The notes beneath the pieces were generated by a model. The model worked only from the letters and a program-made list of their open reading frames with translations. It was not told the DNA's origin and did no database searches. A program made the translations under genes and the position numbers. Shown piece by piece: positions 17,867-25,240 of a stretch of DNA of 64,000 bases (the first letter of the stretch is position 1; each line of letters begins with the position of its first letter). Source of the stretch: Phyllobacterium sp. YR531 (lineage in GTDB: Bacteria > Pseudomonadota > Alphaproteobacteria > Rhizobiales > Rhizobiaceae); contig NZ_AKIZ01000016.1 of NCBI RefSeq assembly GCF_000282595.1, positions 124,001-188,000 on the forward strand, written 5' to 3'.

Positions 17867-18913
17867 TTAGTCTTTAGGCGGCTCGGCGGGAATAGGCAAA
17901 GTCGTGCCACCTTGCAGGCTGATGCCATGACGGCGGGGACGGAATGCCCGAGCAGTTGCCGGCTCGCGGCGCAATACAGGGTGGACCACTTCCTGCTTCT
18001 TATGAAATGCGTAAGCACGCAAGATTTCAAAGTAATTGCGGAAGACGTAACCGCCATTCATTCGCTGCCATTCTTCTCGCTGTTCGTCATAAATTTGTGG
18101 TAGATCATACCAAGGCGCCGTTGGACGTTTGTGGTGGACGAAATGCAGATTATTGTTGAGAAACAGCAGAGCAAGAGGCGACTTCTCTACAATGATGGTT
18201 CGCCCGTCCGGGCGTTCGGACCATTGGTGTTCGCAATAGGTGCGAATGGCAATGATCGACAATCCCAAATAGGCAGCGGTCAAGGCATAAATCCAGACAG
18301 GTATACCAAATGCGAACCACACTATAGCGAGCATTGGCGCTAAACCCAGCAGATGCAGAACCCAAGCATTGCGTGTCTTACGTTCCCCACCCTTGATCAA
18401 CTTGAATTCACTAATAAGAAATCCGACGACCATTAAAGCTGGGCCAATCACCACCCGCCCTATCAGCGTATTGTTCCAATTCAGCAAGATTTTCAAAGCC
18501 TTTGGCAGTTTCTCCCAATCCCCTAAAGCACGAAAATAGCTTTCAGGATCGTCATAAGGGTCAGTCAAGCGCTCATCAGCGTGGTGCTTGAGATGCAGAT
18601 GCTTATACCGCCGAAAAGGATAAAAAAGACCCAAAGGCAGTGAAACGAGTAACTCGTTGATCGTGCCATTGCGTGTCGGATGGCCATGCAGAGCTTCATG
18701 TTGCAACGAGGAATGAAAAGCGACAGCAACCGCCATCAATATAAGTGCCAGAACGGGCATTAGTGCATAAAGGTAAAGTCCGGCAAAAAACCAAAGGCCG
18801 TAACATAAAACCATTAAGCTTACGGTAGGCCATTCAACAGTACGGCGCCGTTTCTGATTTGCAGCTACAGATGATGCAGTTGAGGTATGTCTTTCTGATT
18901 CCATGTTTTTCAT
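17867..18913 (-). CDS. Membrane fatty-acid desaturase/hydroxylase superfamily protein
   Basis: About 348 residues from the ATG at 18913; a second ATG at 18904 is equally possible. The three His boxes of the di-iron membrane desaturase family are present: HEALHGH (residues ~72-78), HLHLKHH (~105-111) and HFVHH (~262-266), with several membrane helices between. The family includes acyl desaturases, carotenoid hydroxylases and alkane hydroxylases. Its place amid methylamine genes, divergent from an HTH regulator, leaves open an oxygen-dependent step on a quaternary amine or its precursor, but lipid desaturation is the default reading. Confidence 0.85.
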   Translation of the reverse strand: MKNMESERHTSTASSVAANQKRRRTVEWPTVSLMVLCYGLWFFAGLYLYALMPVLALILMAVAVAFHSSLQHEALHGHPTRNGTINELLVSLPLGLFYPFRRYKHLHLKHHADERLTDPYDDPESYFRALGDWEKLPKALKILLNWNNTLIGRVVIGPALMVVGFLISEFKLIKGGERKTRNAWVLHLLGLAPMLAIVWFAFGIPVWIYALTAAYLGLSIIAIRTYCEHQWSERPDGRTIIVEKSPLALLFLNNNLHFVHHKRPTAPWYDLPQIYDEQREEWQRMNGGYVFRNYFEILRAYAFHKKQEVVHPVLRREPATARAFRPRRHGISLQGGTTLPIPAEPPKD

Positions 18914-18919
18914 GGTCTC

Positions 18920-18990
18920 ACTGTCAGGAACTGTCAGCAATGATACAATTGCGCCTATGTGTTGATTTTGCGCACCAAATAATGCAATTG
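18920..18990. promoter_or_regulatory. Divergent control region with short repeats
   Basis: Between the desaturase and HTH genes lie a direct repeat ACTGTCAG at 18920-18927 and 18930-18937 (10-base period) and two CAATTG palindromes at 18946-18951 and 18985-18990 with similar flanks (TACAATTGCG, TGCAATTGTG). These are candidate sites for the adjacent HTH regulator. The role is inferred from position. Confidence 0.4.
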
Positions 18991-19007
18991 TGGTATATTG
19001 TAAACAA

Positions 19008-19859
19008 ATGGCGACCAACACCATGGATAAGCGCGACCTTTCACGTCTATTTCAAGCGCGAATAAAAAGCCTCCTTAATCGCAGCGGCGATAACCAGTCG
19101 GCTTTTGCCCATTCCGTTGGCATTGACAGATCCGCACTTTCACAACTTTTGTCGGGTCAGTCGACGCGTCTGCCGAGGGTAGAAACTTTACTTAATATTG
19201 CGGAGCGCCATTCCGTTTCGCTGGATTGGTTGCTTGGCCTCAGCCAAGATGAAGGAATTACCGGCGAACTGCGTCCAAGCATGGAGATAGAAGAGGGACC
19301 CGATAATTTCGAACGCACGCTTCTGGTGCGTTGGCATGCCGAAGCCACCGGCAGCAAAATACGGTATGTACCTGCACGTATCCCTGACCTGCTAAGAACA
19401 CCAGCCGTTATTGCCTACGAAACATCAATGGTCCATCGCGACCCTGCCGCCCAGATGAGCGAAACTGCTTTTCGCCTCGATTATAATCGACAGCCAGGAA
19501 CAGATATGGAAGTCTGCATGCCCATCCAGACCTTGCATGATTTTGCATCGGGATACGGCATTTGGAATGAACTGACCAAAGAGGTTCGAGCCGAACAGCT
19601 TGAACATATGTCTGGTTTGCTGAACGAGCTTTATCCTTCGTTCCGTCTATACCTATTTGATGGGCGAGAAAAATTCTCGGTGCCCTATACGGTTTTCGGA
19701 CCTTATCGGGTCGCCCTTTTCGTAGGCGGTATGTACTTGGTGCTTAATACCACGGAAGCCGTTTTGACCATGCAGCGGCATTTCGATGGTTTGATCCGCG
19801 TTGCCAAGATTAATGCCCATGAGATTGCCGATTATGTGTCGTCACTGGCAATCAAATAA
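19008..19859 (+). CDS. XRE-type helix-turn-helix transcriptional regulator
   Basis: About 284 residues from the ATG at 19008 (MATNTMDKRDL); an ATG at 19023 is an alternative. Residues ~10-75 form a Cro/C1-type HTH (NQSAFAHSVGIDRSALSQLL). The remaining ~200 residues are an uncharacterised, presumably ligand-binding domain (VPARIPDLLRTPAVIAYE, FSVPYTVFGPYRVALFVGG). It is divergent from the desaturase and upstream of bmt, so it likely controls one or both. No strong ribosome site was seen at either start. Confidence 0.82.
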   Translation: MATNTMDKRDLSRLFQARIKSLLNRSGDNQSAFAHSVGIDRSALSQLLSGQSTRLPRVETLLNIAERHSVSLDWLLGLSQDEGITGELRPSMEIEEGPDNFERTLLVRWHAEATGSKIRYVPARIPDLLRTPAVIAYETSMVHRDPAAQMSETAFRLDYNRQPGTDMEVCMPIQTLHDFASGYGIWNELTKEVRAEQLEHMSGLLNELYPSFRLYLFDGREKFSVPYTVFGPYRVALFVGGMYLVLNTTEAVLTMQRHFDGLIRVAKINAHEIADYVSSLAIK

Positions 19860-19898
19860 TCCCAGCGTCAAACCTTGTCGCAAATGAGAATTGACCAC

Positions 19899-19933
19899 AT
19901 ATAAAGACTTCTTTATATCGATATACTATCGAT
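19899..19933 (+). promoter_or_regulatory. Tandem inverted repeats upstream of bmt
   Basis: A perfect 8-bp inverted repeat ATATAAAG-ACTT-CTTTATAT (19899-19918) abuts and shares two bases with a second 7-bp one, ATCGATA-TAC-TATCGAT (19917-19933), ending 15 bases before the bmt ATG. The first resembles ArsR-type operators of alphaproteobacterial methionine-cycle genes (SahR-like). Repressor binding over the promoter or start is a reasonable inference. Confidence 0.55.
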
Positions 19934-19948
19934 CCAGAGGACGTTCTC

Positions 19949-20962
19949 ATGACCATTGCAAATCCGCTCGCCGACCTGATTACTGAAAAAGGTATACTAC
20001 TGGCAGACGGAGCCACAGGTACGAATTTATTCGCCACAGGCCTCGAAGCGGGTGAAGCGCCGGAACTTTGGAACGAGGCACAGCCTGATAAGATCATTGC
20101 GTTGCATCAAGGATTTGTCGACGCCGGTGCCGATATCATACTTACAAACTCATTTGGTGGAACACGTCATCGCCTAAAGTTGCATCACGCGCAGGACCGC
20201 GTTTTTGACTTGAACAAGGCAGCCGCAGAATTGGCACGCAGTGTTGCTGATAAGGCTGGGCGAAAAGTTATTGTCGCGGGTTCTGTTGGCCCCACGGGCG
20301 AGCTGCTCGTTCCACTTGGTGCTCTTACTGAAGAAGAAGCAGTCACAGCCTTCACCGAGCAGCTGGAGGGATTAAAGGCTGGCGGAGTCGACGTGGCTTG
20401 GATTGAGACCATGTCTGCACCCGGTGAAATACGTGCAGCGGCAGAGGCAGCTGTTAAAGTCGGCTTGCCTTATGTTTACACCGGCTCTTTCGATACGGCC
20501 GGAAAAACCATGATGGGTCTGCCACCTAAAGAGATTCACGGTGTAGTTGATGGTTTAGCGGAGCGTCCGGTAGCGGTCGGTGCCAATTGTGGCGTTGGCG
20601 CGTCTGATATTTTGGCGTCACTGCTCGACATGACCGCAGCAGATCCATCTGCAACGATCATAGTAAAAGGAAATTGCGGTATTCCTGAATTTCGTGGCGC
20701 CGAGATTTTTTATTCAGGCACTCCTGAACTTATGTCGGATTATACACGTCTGGCGATCAACGGCGGCGCAAAAATCATTGGTGGCTGCTGCGGTACGTCA
20801 TTCGAACACTTAGCAGCAATGCGCAAGGCGCTGGACGGGCATAAGCAAGGCGCCCGCCCGACAGTCGAAGAGATCATCGAGATCATCGGGCCAATGCGCA
20901 ACAAGCTTGCCGCCCATGCAGATGACATGCCGAAACGTGAGCGGCGTGGCAGACGCGGTTAA
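19949..20962 (+). CDS. bmt: Betaine-homocysteine S-methyltransferase
   Basis: 337 residues of the homocysteine/selenocysteine S-methyltransferase family. The zinc-binding Cys are C214 (GANCGVG) and C280/C281 (GGCCGT). DGATGTNL near the N-terminus is typical. Rhizobial Bmt moves a methyl group from glycine betaine to homocysteine, giving methionine and dimethylglycine. Given the neighbouring corrinoid genes, a methyl donor other than free betaine is conceivable. The last nine residues (KRERRGRRG) form a basic tail seen in other proteins of this cluster. It converges with the ferredoxin-like gene, 3 bases apart. Confidence 0.88.
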   Translation: MTIANPLADLITEKGILLADGATGTNLFATGLEAGEAPELWNEAQPDKIIALHQGFVDAGADIILTNSFGGTRHRLKLHHAQDRVFDLNKAAAELARSVADKAGRKVIVAGSVGPTGELLVPLGALTEEEAVTAFTEQLEGLKAGGVDVAWIETMSAPGEIRAAAEAAVKVGLPYVYTGSFDTAGKTMMGLPPKEIHGVVDGLAERPVAVGANCGVGASDILASLLDMTAADPSATIIVKGNCGIPEFRGAEIFYSGTPELMSDYTRLAINGGAKIIGGCCGTSFEHLAAMRKALDGHKQGARPTVEEIIEIIGPMRNKLAAHADDMPKRERRGRRG

Positions 20963-20965
20963 TTT

Positions 20966-21640
20966 TCAAGCGAACGCAGACATGTGGAAGCGTTGTTGAT
21001 CCTGCAAATAAGCATGTTCCTGACCAACAGGGCACGCAAGTCGTGCCTTGCAGCCATTATCCATACATTCAAAGCCTTGGCTTGAAAGATAATCGCGACA
21101 ACGACCCACTTCAAAGCTATTTTCGCTAAAGGCATTAACGGGGCAGGCAGAAAGACAAGGCTTTTCCAGACAGATATCGCAAGGATGTGTAAGCGAACTT
21201 GGCTGTGGCATTTCTATTTCGTAATCAAACAGCAATGCACCTCTGAAAGCATGCCAAAGCCCGTACTGGGGATGGATCAGTAATCCGAGAGGTGATGCAG
21301 TAAGTCCTTCTGCCCGCTTCGCCCACTGCTGGAATGGTTGATAGGGCTGATCTGAAGGAAAAACGGCGATTGCACCAACTTGACTGGCGACATTGAACAG
21401 TACTTCTTTTGACCAGGTGTCGAGCGGATCAGTTACATTTGAATGAGTTCGTCGCCATTCTACGAAATGCGGCCATATCGCCGATCCGAAGTGCCCTACC
21501 ATGATCACACTTTTTGATGCTACGTGACCAATCATGGTCGGTGCTTGTGTTTGCTGATCAAAAACAAAGCAGCCACGCGGAACGAGACCAAAAGGTCCCA
21601 ATCCGGCAGCTACTCTATTCAGCATTTCATCAGCACTCAT
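20966..21640 (-). CDS. 4Fe-4S cluster protein, QueG/cobalamin-reductase-like
   Basis: 224 residues. The C-terminal third has two Cys clusters, CDICLEKPCLSACP and CMDNGCKARLACP, suited to one or two [4Fe-4S] centres. The N-terminal ~150 residues (GPFGLVPRGCFVF, GLWHAFRGALLFDYE) recall the B12-binding part of epoxyqueuosine reductase (QueG) or MMACHC-like proteins, but it is shorter than QueG. No signal peptide. It lies 89 bases downstream of mttB copy 2 on the same strand and may reduce or handle cobalamin for the methyltransferases. That role is inference; the iron-sulfur assignment is firm. Confidence 0.75.
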   Translation of the reverse strand: MSADEMLNRVAAGLGPFGLVPRGCFVFDQQTQAPTMIGHVASKSVIMVGHFGSAIWPHFVEWRRTHSNVTDPLDTWSKEVLFNVASQVGAIAVFPSDQPYQPFQQWAKRAEGLTASPLGLLIHPQYGLWHAFRGALLFDYEIEMPQPSSLTHPCDICLEKPCLSACPVNAFSENSFEVGRCRDYLSSQGFECMDNGCKARLACPVGQEHAYLQDQQRFHMSAFA

Positions 21641-21729
21641 CCCTTGATATCCTACCCCTTTACTGCCGAGGCCCAGACATCCTTATGGATAAGATCGGCC
21701 ACTTTAGCCCGGCCATCTTCGGGCTTCTT

Positions 21730-23316
21730 TCAGGTGAAGGCGTCGGGCATTGACGCCTTCTTCTTGGCAATGAACTCTTTCAAGGATTCATCAATTGATG
21801 GATCGAGATATGGCGCTTCATATGTTTCCAACCAGCGACGAGCAAGCTCGTTAGCGCGTTGATCGGCACGCTTCTCGCCCTCAGCGAGCCATTGCTCGTA
21901 GGAATTATTATCCGCGATGTTCGACCGATAAAAGGCCGTCTGAAAGTTCGCTTGGGTATGGTCACACCCAAGATAGTGGCTTCCGGGTCCGACCTGCCGG
22001 ATTGCATCCATGGCCTGACCATTTTCAGAAAGATCGACGCCTTCAGCGATTTTCTGAGCCATCCCCAGCTGATCGATGTCCATCATGAACTTTTCATAGG
22101 AAGAAACCAGTCCACCTTCCAGCCAGCCTGCTGCGTGCAGTACAAAATTTGTACCTGCCAAGAGTGTTGAGTTCAAAGTATTAGCACTTTCGTATGCCGC
22201 TTGCGCGTCAGAGACTTTCGAAGCACAAAGTGAGCCACCTGTACGGAATGGCAAGCCGAGCCGCCGTGCAAGTTGTGCTGCACCGTAAGACACAAGCGAC
22301 GGTTCTGGCGTACCGAACGTCGGTGCTCCAGATTGCATCGAGATTGATGAGGCAAATGTTCCGAAAATTACTGGCGCACCGGGACGGATAAGCTGTGTAA
22401 ACGAAGCACCCGCCAAAACCTCCGCCAAGACCTGAGTCAATGTCCCAGCAACAGTTACTGGGCTCATTGCGCCGGCAAGAATGAACGGCGTGACAATACA
22501 GGCCTGATTGTTACGAGCGTAGACTTTTAGTGCGCCCAACATGGTCTCATCGAAGACCATAGGCGAGTTTGCGTTGATAAGGCTGGTCAGCACGGTGTTC
22601 TGGTCAAGATAATCTTCACCGAACACCAATTTGCACATTGATATCGTATCTTCCGCTCTCTCCGGGGCGGTGACGGAACCCATGAACGGTTTGTCAGAAT
22701 ACTTGATATGAGCATAGATCATATCAAGATGACGCTTATTTACCGGCACATCCACAGGCTCGCAAACCGTACCACCTGAATGATGGATGGATGGAGCCAT
22801 ATAGGCGAGTTTCACAAAATTCTGGAAATCGGCGATTGTCGCATATCGGCGATTGCCATCAAGATCGCGAACGAAAGGGGGACCGTATACAGGCGCAAAA
22901 ACTGTCGCTTTACCACCAATTTGCACTGATCGTTCCGGATTACGCGCATTCTGCGTATAGATTGAAGGCGCCGTTTTCAGAAGCGATCGTGGCAAGCCTT
23001 TGGGGAAATGGACACGTTCACCTTTGATATCAGCGCCAGCTTCTCTCCAAAGCGCTAAGGCTTCTGCATCGTCGCGAAACTCAATACCGATCTCTTCCAG
23101 CACCGTGTCGGCGTTGGCTTCGATGATCGCCAATCCTTCTTCATCCAGCACTTCATAGGTATTGATCTTGCGGGTAATATAGGTCAGCGATTTACCAGGG
23201 CCGCCGCCGGATCGCGCTGCACGACGCGCAGCGGCACCCGCACCAGCGCCCCGTCCGCGACGGCCACTGCCTGTTTCCGTTTCAGCGGAAGCATCAACTG
23301 ACGTATCCTCACTCAT
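21730..23316 (-). CDS. MttB-family corrinoid methyltransferase (copy 2)
   Basis: 528 residues, same superfamily as the copy at 12895 and likewise without an in-frame TAG. Core segments: IVTPFILAGAMSPVTVAGTL, GAPVIFGTFASSISMQSGAP, LHAAGWLEGGLVSSYEKF. The two copies are clearly diverged, so they probably act on different amines. The first ~43 residues are a low-complexity Gly/Ala/Arg leader (residues 19-35 rich in R) before the fold begins at SLTYITRK. GGAG lies 8 bases before the ATG. It is transcribed away from the corrinoid protein gene at 23559, with a small ORF between. Confidence 0.88.
   Translation of the reverse strand: MSEDTSVDASAETETGSGRRGRGAGAGAAARRAARSGGGPGKSLTYITRKINTYEVLDEEGLAIIEANADTVLEEIGIEFRDDAEALALWREAGADIKGERVHFPKGLPRSLLKTAPSIYTQNARNPERSVQIGGKATVFAPVYGPPFVRDLDGNRRYATIADFQNFVKLAYMAPSIHHSGGTVCEPVDVPVNKRHLDMIYAHIKYSDKPFMGSVTAPERAEDTISMCKLVFGEDYLDQNTVLTSLINANSPMVFDETMLGALKVYARNNQACIVTPFILAGAMSPVTVAGTLTQVLAEVLAGASFTQLIRPGAPVIFGTFASSISMQSGAPTFGTPEPSLVSYGAAQLARRLGLPFRTGGSLCASKVSDAQAAYESANTLNSTLLAGTNFVLHAAGWLEGGLVSSYEKFMMDIDQLGMAQKIAEGVDLSENGQAMDAIRQVGPGSHYLGCDHTQANFQTAFYRSNIADNNSYEQWLAEGEKRADQRANELARRWLETYEAPYLDPSIDESLKEFIAKKKASMPDAFT
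21736..21760 (-). terminator. Hairpin spanning the mttB copy 2 stop region
   Basis: GAAGGCGTC pairs with GACGCCTTC across a 7-base loop, inside the last codons of the gene. It has no U-run immediately after it; it may stabilise the transcript end or be incidental coding-strand structure. Confidence 0.3.
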
Positions 23317-23334
23317 TTTCTTCTCCTCAGCGCT

Positions 23335-23529
23335 TCACAAGCGCAGATTTTTCTTCAACTCATCAAATCCTAGCGGCACAGCTTGCAAGAGCGTTTCCGT
23401 GTGCGGCACCGGGTGGCGCATCGGAGACAACCAACAGTCGTTTTCGTCATTTACGAGGTCGCATTTAAGCAATGTGTTTTCAGCAACTTGCCCGATATGA
23501 TAGATAAACGCCAGAACCGTTGTTGACAT
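23335..23529 (-). CDS. Small hypothetical protein upstream of mttB copy 2
   Basis: A 64-residue frame (MSTTVLAFIYHIGQVAENTLL...DELKKNLRL) that ends 18 bases before the mttB copy 2 start, with its stop close to that gene's ribosome site, as expected for translational coupling. It starts 29 bases from the divergent corrinoid gene. Composition is protein-like but I do not recognise it and the ribosome site is weak. If real, it is a candidate accessory factor of the methyltransferase. Confidence 0.5.
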   Translation of the reverse strand: MSTTVLAFIYHIGQVAENTLLKCDLVNDENDCWLSPMRHPVPHTETLLQAVPLGFDELKKNLRL

Positions 23530-23558
23530 CTGCTTGAGGCGCGAAAGGAAGCATAGAA

Positions 23559-24257
23559 ATGGCCGACGATGAAATCATTCTTTCGGAGCTTTCAGACGAC
23601 GAACTTGTCGAGCAAATGCACGACGATCTTTACGATGGCCTAAAGGAAGAAATCGAAGAAGGCACCAATATTCTGCTTGAGCGCGGATGGGTACCATATC
23701 GAGTGCTCACCGAGGCACTTGTGGAGGGAATGCGTATTGTCGGCGAGGATTTCCGCGACGGTATTCTATTCGTACCTGAAGTGCTGCTATCAGCCAATGC
23801 GATGAAAGCGGGAATGTTCATCCTGCGCCCCCTTCTTGCAGCTACAGGCGCACCCAAACAGGGCAAGCTAGTTATTGGTACCGTCAAGGGGGACATTCAC
23901 GACATTGGTAAGAACCTTGTCGGCATGATGATGGAAGGTGCAGGGTTTGATGTCATTGACCTGGGCATCAACAATCCCGTCGAGAATTATCTGGCGGCAA
24001 TTGAAGAACACAAGCCGGATATCCTTGGAATGTCTGCCCTTCTAACCACGACAATGCCTTACATGAAAGTCGTTATCGATACGATGAAGGAAAAAGGTAT
24101 TCGCGAAGACTACGTTGTTTTGGTCGGCGGCGCTCCTCTTAATGAAGAATTTGGCAAGGCAGTTGGCGCTGACGCCTATTGTCGCGATGCGGCGGTAGCT
24201 GTTGAAACCGCCAAATCATTCATGAAACGCAAGCACAATCAAATGTCTGGAGCATGA
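23559..24257 (+). CDS. Corrinoid (methyl-carrier) protein, MtgC/MttC-like
   Basis: 232 residues. An N-terminal helical cap (residues ~12-90, with FVPEVLLSANAMKAGM) precedes a Rossmann-like B12-binding domain with DIHDIG at 112-117, where H114 is the expected lower axial ligand, then GMSALLTTTMP and VLVGGAPLNEEF. It accepts a methyl group from MttB-type enzymes on Co(I) and donates it to the folate methyltransferase encoded at 27878. The first ~35 residues are strikingly acidic (about 15 Asp/Glu). It is the only such carrier in the window and so probably serves both MttB copies. Confidence 0.92.
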   Translation: MADDEIILSELSDDELVEQMHDDLYDGLKEEIEEGTNILLERGWVPYRVLTEALVEGMRIVGEDFRDGILFVPEVLLSANAMKAGMFILRPLLAATGAPKQGKLVIGTVKGDIHDIGKNLVGMMMEGAGFDVIDLGINNPVENYLAAIEEHKPDILGMSALLTTTMPYMKVVIDTMKEKGIREDYVVLVGGAPLNEEFGKAVGADAYCRDAAVAVETAKSFMKRKHNQMSGA

Positions 24258-24266
24258 GAAACAAAA

Positions 24267-24288
24267 CGGCCACATTTTATTGTGGCCG
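24267..24288 (-). terminator. Terminator between corrinoid and lipoprotein genes
   Basis: CGGCCACA pairs with TGTGGCCG over a 6-base loop. On the minus strand the stem is followed by a T-rich run (TTTTGTTT), so it best serves the entericidin-like gene; it may also limit plus-strand read-through. Confidence 0.75.
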
Positions 24289-24318
24289 TCCGGTTCTTGG
24301 GAAAGATGGTATACGCCC

Positions 24319-24474
24319 TTATTGGGCAGAATTGGCAACTCGCTGACCAGCACTTTGGGTAGCATTTACAGTATTTGCTGTGTCTGCTCCAACACCTCGG
24401 ATAGTGTTAGCGCAGCCTGCAAGTGTAACAACAGCAAGGATAGCTGCAATCGGAGCAAGGTGTGATAGTTTCAT
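24319..24474 (-). CDS. Entericidin A/B-family small lipoprotein
   Basis: A 51-residue protein starting at the ATG at 24474 with GGGAGA about 9 bases upstream. A signal peptide ends in the lipobox LAGC (Cys21), followed by ANTIRGVGADTANTVNA, typical of entericidin-like lipoproteins. These are small envelope proteins of stress or toxin/antidote type in enterobacteria; in rhizobia their role is unknown. It is followed by a good minus-strand terminator and is probably monocistronic, unrelated to the C1 genes. Confidence 0.85.
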   Translation of the reverse strand: MKLSHLAPIAAILAVVTLAGCANTIRGVGADTANTVNATQSAGQRVANSAQ

Positions 24475-24542
24475 GGAAATGTCTCCCGTTCTGATAAATT
24501 AAATCCAACGTTCGCATAACGCGATGGAGCAACATCGGTTCC

Positions 24543-25166
24543 ATGAATGTTAGCCGAAACCAGAAAATTCGACCTGAGACTGTTAGGGTCATTGCTTGCG
24601 GCATGATTGCGCGCGAGATCTTGGCTATACGTCAACAATTTGACTTGGAGCATTTGCAACTCACCTGTCTCCCGGCAGAGTATCATCATTACCCCGACAA
24701 AATTGCGCCGTCGGTGGAACAGGCGATAAAAAAGGCCAAGGCTGAAGGTGTAAAGAATATTTTTATCGGCTATGCGGATTGCGGAACAGGCGGGCTTCTG
24801 GACCGTGTTTGCGAAAAGCATGGTGTCGAGCGCATTGCTGGTCCTCATTGCTTTTCTTTCTATGCGGGCAATGATCTTTTTGCGGCGCAATGGGATGAGG
24901 ACATGACGTCATTTTTCATGACAGATTTTCTGGCGCGACATTTCGATGCCTTCATGGTTAGACCTTTAGGCTTGGATCGTCATCCTGAGCTGCGCGAAAT
25001 GTATTTCGGCAACTATAGGAAGATGATCTACATGGCGCAGACGGATGATCCGGAATTGAGCATCAAGGCCAAAAAGGCTGCTGAGTTTTTGGGACTGGCT
25101 TATGAGCGGCGATTGACCGGATATGGTGACCTCGTACCCGCCCTCAGGGCCGCAGCAAATCACTAA
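24543..25166 (+). CDS. DUF1638 domain protein
   Basis: 207 residues that look like the DUF1638 family: VRVIACGMIAREIL at the start, CLPAEYHHYPDKIAP, FIGYADCGTGGLLDRV and a conserved His/Cys-containing GPHCFSFYAG. Conserved Cys and His suggest metal or corrinoid contact, but no activity is established. The family often sits near methylamine methyltransferase genes in archaea and bacteria, and here it is close to the corrinoid protein, so a role in corrinoid methyl transfer is likely. No clear ribosome site was found before the ATG. Confidence 0.8.
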   Translation: MNVSRNQKIRPETVRVIACGMIAREILAIRQQFDLEHLQLTCLPAEYHHYPDKIAPSVEQAIKKAKAEGVKNIFIGYADCGTGGLLDRVCEKHGVERIAGPHCFSFYAGNDLFAAQWDEDMTSFFMTDFLARHFDAFMVRPLGLDRHPELREMYFGNYRKMIYMAQTDDPELSIKAKKAAEFLGLAYERRLTGYGDLVPALRAAANH

Positions 25167-25240
25167 ACACATCCTTGCCATAATATGGGCGGGTTCAAAT
25201 CATTTCTGCTGTAGATGATTCCAACAGGAAATTTCTCTGT

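Noticed and set aside
19860-19948. SAM or SAH riboswitch upstream of bmt
   Set aside because: The gap is only 89 bases and is occupied by AT-rich DNA palindromes; no known aptamer consensus was seen.
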